Positions 7,727-16,480 of a stretch of 64,000 bases of DNA are shown here, piece after piece. The stretch is from contig NZ_JBBKTU010000001.1 in the NCBI RefSeq assembly GCF_037892605.1, positions 496,001-560,000 on the forward strand. The letters run 5' to 3'. Each line of letters starts with the position of its first letter. The stretch's first letter is position 1. The DNA comes from Lacibacter sp. H407 (GTDB lineage: Bacteria; Bacteroidota; Bacteroidia; Chitinophagales; Chitinophagaceae). Under the pieces are notes generated by a model. The model did not search any database. It worked only from the letters and a program-made list of their open reading frames with translations, and was not told the origin of the DNA. Position numbers and translations under genes: made by a program.

Positions 7727-8944
7727 TCATTGTGCACGTAACGACACTTTCTGCCGTGCTGCTTTAACCGAAGGCACCCACGATGCCAGTAAGGCGATCA
7801 CAAAAACAGTGAACATCACAAGTAAAATATCGGTGAGAAAAATATCGACCGGATAATAATCAATTACAAACGAACCCTGTAACGGAATGAGTTTAAATGT
7901 TACCTGTAAATAAGCAAACAACATTGCCAATAAAATACCAATGACGCTACCTACAAATGCAAGTAATACTCCCTCAGTTAAAAAGATACGTTGAATAAAT
8001 TTCTTTTCGGCGCCCATGGCCTGAAGTATCTGTATATCCTGTTCTTTTTCCAGAACCAGCATGGTGAGTGCGCCGATCATATTGAAAGATGCGATCACCA
8101 ATATCAATGAAAGGATCCCATAAATGGCCCATTTTTCCAATTGCATAACGGCGAAGAGTGAACGATTTTGCTGATACCTGTTCTCCACCAAATAACCATT
8201 ACCCATGATTTGCTGCAATGCTGCAATGGTCTCTTTTTCAGCAGATGGATCAGTGAGTTTTATTTCTGCCGCACTGTATTCATTGCTCTTCATACCCAGC
8301 ATTTCTTTCAAGATCGCCAGATTGGTGATCACATATTTATTATCAAAATCCTGTTGAATGGAAAACGATCCTGTTGGTTGCAGATTTACTGTACTGATCG
8401 ATTCCAACGGATTACTGGAGCTAACACCACGTTTCGGGAGGTATGCTGTTACCGGAGTAACCGAACGGTCGCTTAATAAGTTCAATGCATTTTCTATTCC
8501 AACTCCTAATACCAATGCAGGGGTTTCAATGCTTCCCGTTTCAAATTTTCCATTCACCATCATGGATGAAACACCGCTGCTTTTGTTGTACGATTCATCT
8601 ACTGCTTTGATCACCGCATTGGTTCTGTAATCCCCGTTTTGCAAGTGAACATTTTCTTCTACAACCATACTTACGGCAGCAATATTTTTCAGCACTTTTA
8701 TTTTTGCAAGAGTAGCATCATCCAGCAACATGATTTTTTGTTGCGATGCTGTAATGCGTACGTCGGGATAAAACGAAGAGTACAATGTTTTCACCAATCC
8801 TTCAAACCCATTAAAAATACTCAACACCACCACAATCGCAGCGGTACCAACTGCCATAGCAGAAACGGTTACCCACGCAATGATGTTGATGGCATTGGTT
8901 GATTTTTTTGATTTGAAATAACGCCAGGCGAACAGGAAATTCAA
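7727..8944 (-). CDS. LolE/FtsX-family ABC transporter permease
   Basis: A 405-residue permease of the lipoprotein-release/MacB-like group. It has the typical N-terminus (AWRYFKSKKSTNAINIIAWV), one membrane helix at about 20-45, a long periplasmic domain and three C-terminal helices in the FtsX domain (about 270-400), with MGAEKKFIQRIFLTEG as the coupling helix. These permeases work with a LolD-like ATPase to lift lipoproteins from the inner membrane; no ATPase gene is adjacent. The start is a TTG (8942-8944): the upstream sequence is a stutter repeat with no ATG in frame. It lies just after rbfA, probably in one transcript. Confidence 0.85.
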   Translation of the reverse strand: MNFLFAWRYFKSKKSTNAINIIAWVTVSAMAVGTAAIVVVLSIFNGFEGLVKTLYSSFYPDVRITASQQKIMLLDDATLAKIKVLKNIAAVSMVVEENVHLQNGDYRTNAVIKAVDESYNKSSGVSSMMVNGKFETGSIETPALVLGVGIENALNLLSDRSVTPVTAYLPKRGVSSSNPLESISTVNLQPTGSFSIQQDFDNKYVITNLAILKEMLGMKSNEYSAAEIKLTDPSAEKETIAALQQIMGNGYLVENRYQQNRSLFAVMQLEKWAIYGILSLILVIASFNMIGALTMLVLEKEQDIQILQAMGAEKKFIQRIFLTEGVLLAFVGSVIGILLAMLFAYLQVTFKLIPLQGSFVIDYYPVDIFLTDILLVMFTVFVIALLASWVPSVKAARQKVSLRAQ

Positions 8945-8954
8945 TGGAGTCTTT

Positions 8955-9016
8955 TTGTGAATGGTGAATGGTCAATTGTGAATAGTCAAAGCCGACTTTA
9001 CTAACGACTATCAACT
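8955..9016. repeat. Stutter-type intergenic repeat between rbfA and the permease
   Basis: The gap is filled by near-repeats of a 7-base word: GTGAATGGTGAATGGTCAAT, then TGTGAATAGTCAAA, followed by a looser inverted part (GACTTTACTAACGACTATC). TGGTCAATTGTGAAT (8969-8983) matches 14 of 15 bases inside hemC (22029-22043). The words resemble other gaps in this window. Confidence 0.6.
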
Positions 9017-9025
9017 ATGGGCTAC

Positions 9026-9394
9026 CTACTCTTCCTCTTTCTTCTCTCCCTCGATCTTTTTAAACAATTCTTCCATCTTAAACACCTGTTCCAATGTATC
9101 ATCAAGGAAGTATTTGATCTCGGGAATACGGCGCAATTGGTGTTTGATGCTGGATGCCAGTTCACGTTTGATCTCATGAGCTTTGTCTTCCACTTTTTTC
9201 AGAACAGCCGCATTATCCTTTGCCTGGAACACACTCAGGTAGATCCTCGCTTCCAGCAGATCAGGTGTTACTTTCACAGATGAAATGGACACCAGTCCCC
9301 CATCGATCATGCTCAATCCCAGCTTTCTGAAAATACCCGTTATTTCCTCATGAATAACGCCGGCAACCTGTTTCTGTCTTTTTCCTTCTAACAT
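9026..9394 (-). CDS. rbfA: Ribosome-binding factor A
   Basis: RbfA binds the 30S subunit and helps mature the 5' end of 16S rRNA, notably in the cold. The protein has 122 residues, normal for the family. It begins RQKQVAGVIHEEITGIF, contains the KH-like core VSISSVKVTPDLLEARIYLSVF (about 35-56) and ends in RRIPEIKYFLDDTLEQ and an acidic/lysine-rich tail. It lies upstream of the LolE-like permease on the same strand, with a repeat-filled 81-bp gap. Confidence 0.93.
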   Translation of the reverse strand: MLEGKRQKQVAGVIHEEITGIFRKLGLSMIDGGLVSISSVKVTPDLLEARIYLSVFQAKDNAAVLKKVEDKAHEIKRELASSIKHQLRRIPEIKYFLDDTLEQVFKMEELFKKIEGEKKEEE

Positions 9395-9445
9395 ATCTTC
9401 AACATTTAAACGCTGTAAAAGTAGTTACTTTGCGGCGTTTAACGC

Positions 9446-11269
9446 ATGAAACAGTTTCAACGCATTTTCAAATACCTCAGTGAGTATAAAGGCAAGATCG
9501 CTTTATACTTTCTTTTCATCCTGTTATCAATCTTATTTTCGATGGTATCGCTGGCCATGCTGGCACCATTTCTGAAATTACTATTTAACCAGGAAGATCT
9601 GCTGTTAACAGAGCCCGTGTTTTCTTTATCAGCCAAAGGAATACTTGATTACATGATGTACAACATCAGCATGCTTATCAAGGAAAAAGGTACGCAAGCT
9701 GCATTGGCATTTATCTGTGGCATTATTATTTCCTCTGTGTTGCTGAAGAATGTATTTCTCTATCTCTCTTACCGCACATTGGCACCCATGCGCAACGGCG
9801 TACTTACACGATTACGTGGTGATCTTTATGATAAAGTATTGCAACTGCCCATTGGTTTTTTTACAGAACAACGCAAAGGTGACCTGATCTCCCGTATGAG
9901 CAACGATGCTAATGAAGTTGAATGGAGTGTGATGATGGCGTTGGAAGCATTGATCAAAGAACCACTGACCATTTTGTTTTATTTGGTGATGATGGTGCTC
10001 ATCAGTCCGCAGCTATCACTTTTTCTTTTGGTGTTTTTACCAATTACTGCCTTTATCATTGGTAGGGTAAGTCGTTCGTTAAAAAAGCAATCTACTGAAG
10101 CCGGCGAAAAAAACGGAATGGTGATTTCGATACTGGATGAAACATTAACGGGCATCCGGGTCATCAAAGCATTTACTGCTGAAAAGCTGTTGGGGCAACG
10201 GTTTCATCAAATGAACCGTGAGTTGAATCATATCCGCAACAAAATGAATTTCAGGAAAGACATGGCCTCACCGCTATCTGAATTTATGGGAGTAATGGTG
10301 TTAAGTGGTGTGCTATGGTTTGGCGGTCGATTGGTACTAGGTGATAATGCCGGTGGACTTACACCTGATGGATTTATTACCTACATTTTATTTTTTACGC
10401 AGATCATCAACCCATCCAAATCATTATCATCTGCATTTTATAATACACGAAGAGGTAGTGCTGCCATTGAGCGGATCGAAGAAATTTTAAATGCACCGGT
10501 GGTGGTTGAAGAAAAAACAAATGCAATTGTTATCCCAACATTTGAACACAGTATCGAATTTAGAAATGTATCGTTTGGTTATTTTGATGTAACCATTTTA
10601 AAAAATATCAACCTCACATTAACGAAAGGAAAAACCATTGCATTAGTTGGTTCAAGCGGTTCCGGTAAATCAACACTGGCCGATCTTGTTCCACGTTTTC
10701 ATGATGTAAGCAGTGGTGAAATAATTGTTGATGGTATTAACATCAAAGATTATTCGATCAACAGTCTTCGACAATTGATGGGCATTGTAACACAAGAACC
10801 CATTCTGTTCAATGACAGTATTGCCAATAACATTGCGTTAAGTAAACCGGAAGCAACCAGAGCTGAAATTGAAGCAGCAGCAAAAATTGCAAATGCCCAC
10901 GACTTTATTATCAAAAAAGAAAATGGCTACGATGAAAATATTGGCGACCGCGGCAGTAAACTCAGTGGTGGTGAACGCCAGCGTGTTACCATTGCCCGTG
11001 CAGTATTAAAAAACCCACCCATTTTAATCTTGGATGAAGCCACTTCATCACTTGATACTGAAAGTGAACGACTTGTACAAGACGCCATCAACCACCTGAT
11101 GCAAGAGCGAACCAGTTTGGTGATTGCTCACCGTTTATCGACCGTACGGCATGCCGATGAAATACTGGTACTCCAAAAAGGTGAAATTGTAGAACGGGGC
11201 ACACATGATGAATTGGTTGCCCAGCAAGGCTTTTACCGCAAGTTGGTAGACATGCAGGAAGTGCGTTAA
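9446..11269 (+). CDS. MsbA-like ABC exporter (membrane domain fused to ATPase)
   Basis: A half-size ABC exporter of 607 residues that would act as a homodimer in the inner membrane, probably flipping lipid A or another lipid, or exporting a drug. The six-helix membrane domain spans about residues 15-310; the ATPase domain has Walker A GSSGSGKST near 401, signature LSGGERQR near 507, Walker B ILILDEATSSLD near 527 and the switch histidine in IAHRLSTV near 560. It begins 51 bp from the divergent rbfA start. A near-consensus -7 (TTACTTTG, 9426-9433) lies just ahead. Substrate assignment is inference from family resemblance. Confidence 0.88.
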   Translation: MKQFQRIFKYLSEYKGKIALYFLFILLSILFSMVSLAMLAPFLKLLFNQEDLLLTEPVFSLSAKGILDYMMYNISMLIKEKGTQAALAFICGIIISSVLLKNVFLYLSYRTLAPMRNGVLTRLRGDLYDKVLQLPIGFFTEQRKGDLISRMSNDANEVEWSVMMALEALIKEPLTILFYLVMMVLISPQLSLFLLVFLPITAFIIGRVSRSLKKQSTEAGEKNGMVISILDETLTGIRVIKAFTAEKLLGQRFHQMNRELNHIRNKMNFRKDMASPLSEFMGVMVLSGVLWFGGRLVLGDNAGGLTPDGFITYILFFTQIINPSKSLSSAFYNTRRGSAAIERIEEILNAPVVVEEKTNAIVIPTFEHSIEFRNVSFGYFDVTILKNINLTLTKGKTIALVGSSGSGKSTLADLVPRFHDVSSGEIIVDGINIKDYSINSLRQLMGIVTQEPILFNDSIANNIALSKPEATRAEIEAAAKIANAHDFIIKKENGYDENIGDRGSKLSGGERQRVTIARAVLKNPPILILDEATSSLDTESERLVQDAINHLMQERTSLVIAHRLSTVRHADEILVLQKGEIVERGTHDELVAQQGFYRKLVDMQEVR

Positions 11270-11438
11270 GTTTTTGTTTTGGCCCATTCGCTTTTCTCAA
11301 TAATTCCCCTATCTTTATAGAGTTAATGTGAATTCAGTCCATGCTTTCTGACCTGCAAGGTGCTTTTCGCTCGATCAGTTTCCCCGGTTTCAGTTGCTAT
11401 CTCTGGTTCATGATTTTTGTTTTTTTAATTTATTTTTT

Positions 11439-11855
11439 GTGAACATTTACGTAGGAAACCTGGCTTGGTCCATGACGAACGAAGACCTCGCTGCCCTGTT
11501 TGAGCAATTTGGCGCAGTAACCTCTGCCAAAATTTTAACCGACAAATTTTCTGGCCGTAGCAAGGGTTTTGCATTTGTTGAAATGGACAATGCAGAAGAA
11601 GCGCAAGCTGCAATCAGCCAACTGAACGACACAGATGTTCAGGGACGCAAGATCGTAGTGAACGAAGCTCAGCCTAAGAAAGATGATGGCGGATTTAAAA
11701 AGCGCAGCTTCGGCGGCGGTGGAGGCGGTGGCTTCCGCGGCGGTAGTGGCGGTGGCGGCGGCTACAAAGGTGGCGGCGGCGGTGGCGGCTACAAAGGTGG
11801 CGGCGGTGGCGGCTACAAAGGTGGCGGCGGCGGCGGTTATAACAGAGATTATTAA
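11439..11855 (+). CDS. RRM-type RNA-binding protein with glycine-rich tail
   Basis: A 138-residue single-RRM protein. The RRM occupies residues 1-80: RNP2 IYVGNLAW at 3-10 and RNP1 KGFAFVEM near 42-49. The tail (about 90-138) is nearly all glycine with three YKGGGGG-type repeats ending YNRDY. Such proteins resemble the cold-induced Rbp proteins of cyanobacteria and plant glycine-rich RNA-binding proteins, suggesting an RNA chaperone role. The start is a GTG (11439-11441), since the RRM begins there; the open frame upstream is T-rich leader. A perfect terminator follows. Confidence 0.88.
   Translation: MNIYVGNLAWSMTNEDLAALFEQFGAVTSAKILTDKFSGRSKGFAFVEMDNAEEAQAAISQLNDTDVQGRKIVVNEAQPKKDDGGFKKRSFGGGGGGGFRGGSGGGGGYKGGGGGGGYKGGGGGGYKGGGGGGYNRDY
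11751..11849 (+). repeat. Tandem coding repeat for the Gly-Tyr-Lys tail
   Basis: GCTACAAAG recurs at 11761, 11788 and 11812 within GGTGGCGGC-type triplets, giving units of 27 and 24 bases. The unequal units suggest slippage and probable length variation between strains. Confidence 0.75.
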
Positions 11856-11880
11856 TCAGCTCTATTCGTCCAAATATTTG

Positions 11881-11905
11881 AAATCCCTTCAACTTGGAGG
11901 GATTT
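11881..11905 (+). terminator. Intrinsic terminator after the RRM gene
   Basis: Ten-base stem AAATCCCTTC/GGAGGGATTT with one G-T pair and a 5-base loop, followed by TTTT. Confidence 0.88.
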
Positions 11906-11915
11906 TTTTATTGGG

Positions 11916-11994
11916 GTAAAGTGTATCCAGGGTTGCCAACCTTTTTGCATAATGATCAACAGATGCAAATTGCAGAAGGTTGGCAACCCTTTAC
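11916..11994. repeat. REP-like inverted pair (GGTTGCCAACC)
   Basis: Two copies face each other: GGGTTGCCAACCTT (11930-11943) and AAGGTTGGCAACCC (11976-11989). Each is itself a 5-bp hairpin around one base. TTTGCAT/ATGCAAA lies inside and GTAAA/TTTAC outside, giving an extended cruciform-capable element. The layout resembles REP pairs mobilised by RAYT transposases; no such transposase is in the window. Confidence 0.65.
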
Positions 11995-12002
11995 GCACAA
12001 AA

Positions 12003-12028
12003 AAATCCTCCCGGTAATGGGAGGATTT
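12003..12028 (-). terminator. Intrinsic terminator after the DksA-like gene
   Basis: Ten-base perfect stem AAATCCTCCC/GGGAGGATTT with a 6-base loop, followed on the minus strand by TTTTTGTG. Confidence 0.85.
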
Positions 12029-12053
12029 ATATTTCAAGTAACTTGAATACGAT

Positions 12054-12938
12054 TTATTCGCCAGCCGGTTGAGGGCCTTTTACAATTCCCATCTTTGCTT
12101 CAATACTCAATGTAGCATGCGGAACGGCACGTAAACGGGCTTTGTCGATCAGCTTACCGGTTACACGGCACACACCATAAGTTTTATTTTCGATCCGCAT
12201 CAACGCTTTTTCAAGGTGATCGATATAAGTGATCTGGCGACTTGCCATTTGACTCAGTTGCTCACGTTCCATACTTACACTTCCATCTTCCATGGTCATG
12301 TAGCGGCCATCATCACCATCGCCACCCATATCATCTTTACGGGTAATTAATCCCTGCAGATAACCAAGTTCTTTTTTCGCCGCTTCGTGTTTCCGTTGGA
12401 TCAGTTCTTTAAACTCAACCAGGTCAGCATCACTGTAACGAACCATTGGACCTTGCGGTGTTTCCACTACATTTTTATCAAGTACCGACTTTGTAAAATC
12501 AGGTTGATAACGCACAGAAGTAGATACGGAGGTTTTTATCGGCTTTACTTCTTTCGGCGGAGCCGGCTTTTTTGCTTCTTTTTTCAAATCTTTAATCGCT
12601 TGTTTAACGGTGGGTTTAATAGCGCTGTCTGGTTTTACAACCGGTGCAGGCGTTTTTACTTCTGGCTTAGCAACCGCCTTTGGCGCAACTGGCTTTACTG
12701 CCGGTTTCGCTACAGGCTTAGGAGCTGGTTTGGCCGCTTTGGCGGGCGCTTTAGGAGCTGCCTTCGGTGCTGCTTTTTTAGGAGCTGCCTTCTTTACTGC
12801 TGGCTTAGCAACCGCTTTTTTAGGAGCTGGCTTTTTTGCAGCCGGGGCAGGTTTCGCCGTTTTTTTAGCGGCGGGTTTTGCAGCCGGTTTTGCCGCTTTC
12901 TTTGGAGCAGGCTTTGCTGCTTTCTTTTTGATTGCCAT
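12054..12938 (-). CDS. DksA/TraR-like protein with Lys/Ala/Pro-rich histone-H1-like N-tail
   Basis: A 294-residue fusion. Residues 1-115 are almost only Lys, Ala, Pro and Val (AKPAPKKAAKPAAKP-type repeats), like bacterial histone H1-like DNA-binding tails. Residues 165-290 match the DksA/TraR fold: a coiled coil (DADLVEFKELIQRKHEAAKKEL), an acidic DGRYMTMEDGS segment and the C-terminal YGVCRVTGKLIDKARLRAVP. The four zinc-binding cysteines of classic DksA are reduced to one. DksA proteins enter the RNA polymerase secondary channel; here the tail suggests added DNA or RNA binding (inference). It follows ileS with a Shine-Dalgarno site inside the ileS end. The antisense open frames are shadows of the biased composition. 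Confidence 0.85.
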   Translation of the reverse strand: MAIKKKAAKPAPKKAAKPAAKPAAKKTAKPAPAAKKPAPKKAVAKPAVKKAAPKKAAPKAAPKAPAKAAKPAPKPVAKPAVKPVAPKAVAKPEVKTPAPVVKPDSAIKPTVKQAIKDLKKEAKKPAPPKEVKPIKTSVSTSVRYQPDFTKSVLDKNVVETPQGPMVRYSDADLVEFKELIQRKHEAAKKELGYLQGLITRKDDMGGDGDDGRYMTMEDGSVSMEREQLSQMASRQITYIDHLEKALMRIENKTYGVCRVTGKLIDKARLRAVPHATLSIEAKMGIVKGPQPAGE

Positions 12939-12939
12939 T

Positions 12940-15900
12940 CTATCCTCCTTTTTTGAGTACTTGTACTTTTATGGGAATATCGTTTATCTCAACTTCAGTG
13001 CCATCCAGTAAAGCTGGCGAAAAGTCAAGATCGTCTGCCAAAATTTCGGCGCAAATATAGGATTTAAATTGCGTGAATGACGGCCGGAGATTTTCGTTGT
13101 CGGAAACCAGCACGGTGATCCTGTCTGTCAGCTCAAAACCACTCTCTTTGCGGATTTTCTGAATGCGGTTCACCAGTTCCCGGGCATTGCCTTCGTTGAG
13201 CAATTCAGGACTGATGGTTACATCCAGCGCCACGGTTACGGCTCCCTTGTTGGTAACCATCCAGCCGGGCACATCCTCGCTTACAATTTCAACATCCGTC
13301 AAATATAGGGTAACCGTTTCATTATCAATTAACAGATTATAAACAGTTTCACGCTCAAATTGACTGATATTTTCCTGGCTGAATTGACCCAGTGCAGCCG
13401 ATACAGCTTTCATTTTTGCACCCATTTTTTTACCCAAAGCGATAAAGTTGGGCTTGATCTTCTTTTTGATGAAGGTATTATCTGCTGTGAGGTATTCGAT
13501 CTCTTTCACATTCACCTCGCTCATGATAATATCCTCCACTTTGCTGAATTGCTCCTTCATCCCATTGCTCAGCACTGGAATCAGGATTTTCTGCAAAGGC
13601 TGACGCACCTTGATGTTTACTTTTTTACGGAGCGACAACACCAGCGAAGAGGCATCTTGCGCCAATTGCATGCGTTCTTCCAGTGCAGCATCGATCACTG
13701 ATTCGTTGGCAACGGGGAAATCAACATGATGAACAGAAGCTGCATTGAACCTGCCGCTTACTTTGTTCAGCTCGCTGAAAATTGCATCGCTGAAGAATGG
13801 AGAAACCGGTGCCATTAAACGAAGCACAGTTTCAACACACTTATACAAAGTTTGGTAAGCACTGATCTTATCCTGCTCATACTCTCCTTTCCAGAAGCGT
13901 CGGCGGCACAAACGCACATACCAGTTGCTTAAATGTTCATCAACAAATTCTTCGATCAATCGACCAGCTTGTGTTGGTTCGTAATCATCCATTGCCTCAG
14001 TCACTTTTTTAATGAGTGTGTGAAGCGATGATAAGATCCATTGATCGATCTCTGGTCGTTCTTTTACGGGAATAGCTGCTTCTTTAAACGCAAAGCCATC
14101 CACATTTGCATACAGTGCGAAGAACTGATACGTATTATAAAGCGTACCAAAGAATTTGCGTTGCACTTCTTTGATGCCTTCAATATCAAATTTCAAATTA
14201 TCCCAAGGCGATGCATTGGTGATGAGATACCAGCGTGTAGCATCAGCACCAAACTTTTCAATAGTTTCAAACGGGTTCACCACGTTGCCGAGGCGTTTAC
14301 TCATTTTGTTACCATTCTTATCTAACACCAAGCCATTACTTACAACAGTTTTGTAAGCAACACTATCATATACAAGTGATGCAATTGCATGCAGTGTATA
14401 GAACCAACCACGTGTTTGATCCACACCTTCCGCAATAAAACTTGCAGGATAGAGATCTTCAAATTTGTTTACACCTGCAGGAAGTTTAAACGGATACTTG
14501 TCTCCGTTTTTTACTTTCTCATGATCGAGTCCCCATTGGGCATAAGGCATGGCACCACTATCGAACCAAACATCAATTAAGTCTGGTACACGTTTCATGG
14601 GTTTGCCGCTTGCGCTGATAAGAACAATCTCATCCACATACGGTTTATGTAAATCGATATCGTTGCCTAAATATTTTGCGTTTTTGGTGCCAAGTGTTGC
14701 ATCTGCTTTTGCTGCATTTTCTTTTAACTCTTCAACAGTACCAATACAGATTTCTTCTTCACCATCTTCTGTTTTCCAGATGGGCAATGCAGTTCCCCAG
14801 AAACGTGAACGACTCAAGTTCCAATCAACCATGTTCTCTAACCAGTTGCCAAAGCGACCTTCGCCTGTTGACTTTGGTTTCCAGTTGATGGTTTTATTCA
14901 ACTCCACCATCCTGTCTTTGATAGCAGTGGTTTTGATAAACCATGCATCTAACGGATAGTACAAAATTGGTTTATCAGTTCGCCAGCAATGCGGATAACT
15001 GTGTTCGTATTTTTCAACTTTAAATGCTCTGTTCTCTTTCTTTAGTTTTACACAGATGTCAACATTCACATCTACATAATCTTTCTCGTCTTTGTAATTT
15101 TTTACATAACGGTTGCTGAATTCACCCAAGCCATCAAGGAACTTTCCTTCACGATCAACCATGGTTAAGATACCAATATTGTATTTCTTACCTACACGAT
15201 AATCGTCTGCACCAAATGCAGGTGCAGTATGAACGATACCGGTACCATCTTCTGTTGTAACAAAATCACCGATCAATACACGGAATGGATCAGCATCAGG
15301 TGTAATGCGTTTAACTTCTTCAATGCTGTTTGCTTCATAAGGCAGGAGTTGCTCGTAATGCAATCCTTCCAGTTGTAAACCTTTAAATGAAGTGATGATC
15401 TTCCATGGAAGAATTTTCTGTTCACCATTGTAGCCTTCAAAGTCTCCATTCTCTCCTTCTGCTTTCAAATATTTATGAACGAGATCTTTCGCCAACACAA
15501 TGTTCACCGGCAAGTGTGTGTAGGGGTTGAAGGTTTGTACCAACACATATTCAATGTGTGGCCCAACTGTTAAGCCGAGGTTACTTGGCAATGTCCATGG
15601 CGTGGTAGTCCATGCCATAAAGAACACTTCTGCACCATGTACTGCATCATGCAAAATTTTACTTTGCTCATCTTGCCTTGCACGGAACATCACGGTTGCA
15701 CTGGTATCTTTTACATCTTTATAAGTGCCGGGCTGGTTCAATTCATGACTACTTAAACCTGTACCTGCTGCAGGTGAGTATGGTTGAATGCTTACGCTTT
15801 CGTACAACAATCCTTTTTTGTACAATTGCTGCAACAACCACCACAATGTTTCAATGTAACTATTTTCGAAGGTGATGTATGGATCATTCAGATCAACCCA

Positions 15901-16326
15901 GTAACCCATCTTCTTCGTGATCTCATCCCATTTGTCTTTATAACGCAACACCGCTTCACGGCATTTCTTATTGTATTCTTCAACGGTGATCTTAACACCA
16001 ATATCTTCTTTGGTAATACCCAATTCTTTCTCCACACCCAACTCGATCGGCAAACCATGGGTATCCCAACCGCCTTTGCGTTTTACCTGGAAACCTTTCA
16101 TGGTTTTGTAGCGACAAACCAGATCCTTCAAGGTTCTTGAAATAACGTGGTGGATGCCGGGCATACCATTGGCGCTGGGCGGACCTTCGTAAAACACAAA
16201 GGGTACAGCGCCATTGCGTACTTCAATGCTCTTTTCAAATGCCTGTTCAGCATCCCATTTCGCCAATATTTCCTGCTCGATGGAAGGTAAATTCAGCTGC
16301 GAAAATTCTCTGTATTTAACGCTCAT
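12940..16326 (-). CDS. ileS: Isoleucine-tRNA ligase, type 2 (long form)
   Basis: IleRS attaches isoleucine to its tRNA and edits valine. The 1128-residue length and lack of a C-terminal zinc-binding tail fit the long, eukaryote-like type 2 group. The signature normally written HxGH reads GIHH here (residues 57-60, in PSANGMPGIHHVISR). The second signature KMSKR is intact in NGNKMSKRLGNVVNPFE near residue 690. The class I core GWDTHGLPIE and the editing domain (WTTTPWTLPSN) are present. Type 2 enzymes are generally mupirocin-resistant. The ATG at 16326 is preceded by a full -7 element. Confidence 0.97.
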   Translation of the reverse strand: MSVKYREFSQLNLPSIEQEILAKWDAEQAFEKSIEVRNGAVPFVFYEGPPSANGMPGIHHVISRTLKDLVCRYKTMKGFQVKRKGGWDTHGLPIELGVEKELGITKEDIGVKITVEEYNKKCREAVLRYKDKWDEITKKMGYWVDLNDPYITFENSYIETLWWLLQQLYKKGLLYESVSIQPYSPAAGTGLSSHELNQPGTYKDVKDTSATVMFRARQDEQSKILHDAVHGAEVFFMAWTTTPWTLPSNLGLTVGPHIEYVLVQTFNPYTHLPVNIVLAKDLVHKYLKAEGENGDFEGYNGEQKILPWKIITSFKGLQLEGLHYEQLLPYEANSIEEVKRITPDADPFRVLIGDFVTTEDGTGIVHTAPAFGADDYRVGKKYNIGILTMVDREGKFLDGLGEFSNRYVKNYKDEKDYVDVNVDICVKLKKENRAFKVEKYEHSYPHCWRTDKPILYYPLDAWFIKTTAIKDRMVELNKTINWKPKSTGEGRFGNWLENMVDWNLSRSRFWGTALPIWKTEDGEEEICIGTVEELKENAAKADATLGTKNAKYLGNDIDLHKPYVDEIVLISASGKPMKRVPDLIDVWFDSGAMPYAQWGLDHEKVKNGDKYPFKLPAGVNKFEDLYPASFIAEGVDQTRGWFYTLHAIASLVYDSVAYKTVVSNGLVLDKNGNKMSKRLGNVVNPFETIEKFGADATRWYLITNASPWDNLKFDIEGIKEVQRKFFGTLYNTYQFFALYANVDGFAFKEAAIPVKERPEIDQWILSSLHTLIKKVTEAMDDYEPTQAGRLIEEFVDEHLSNWYVRLCRRRFWKGEYEQDKISAYQTLYKCVETVLRLMAPVSPFFSDAIFSELNKVSGRFNAASVHHVDFPVANESVIDAALEERMQLAQDASSLVLSLRKKVNIKVRQPLQKILIPVLSNGMKEQFSKVEDIIMSEVNVKEIEYLTADNTFIKKKIKPNFIALGKKMGAKMKAVSAALGQFSQENISQFERETVYNLLIDNETVTLYLTDVEIVSEDVPGWMVTNKGAVTVALDVTISPELLNEGNARELVNRIQKIRKESGFELTDRITVLVSDNENLRPSFTQFKSYICAEILADDLDFSPALLDGTEVEINDIPIKVQVLKKGG
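12944..12949 (-). promoter_or_regulatory. Strong Shine-Dalgarno site for the DksA-like gene
   Basis: AGGAGG on the minus strand, 5 bases before the ATG at 12938. It is formed by the last Gly-Gly codons of ileS, whose TAG stop (12940-12942) ends one base before this ATG. Such sites are rare in this window, and the layout suggests translational coupling to ileS. Confidence 0.75.
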
Positions 16327-16357
16327 AAGTCAATCCCTGTCTAATTTTTAAAGTGGC

Positions 16358-16365
16358 CAAAGGTA
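16358..16365 (-). promoter_or_regulatory. TAnnTTTG -7 element of ileS
   Basis: TACCTTTG on the minus strand, 31 bases before the ileS ATG. Confidence 0.55.
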
Positions 16366-16480
16366 AGAAAGTTCAGGGGTGAATGAACACGTAAAAATGG
16401 CTTTGACAAACTGACCGCAATCATCATTTCACCCAATTTTCATCAGTCCCGCTTGCTCCCAGAACGGGGAATTTTGCGCC

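Noticed and set aside
11683-11919. Ala/Val-rich open frame overlapping the glycine-rich tail
   Set aside because: It is the +1 frame of the GGT/GGC repeats and runs through the terminator.
11916-11994. Possible attachment site or IS end
   Set aside because: No integrase, transposase or target duplication nearby; REP-like pair fits better.
12387-13011. Two long open frames on the plus strand opposite the DksA-like gene
   Set aside because: They mirror the Lys/Ala/Pro repeats on the other strand and encode Arg/Phe/Cys- or Ala/Gly-rich low-complexity sequence without any domain.
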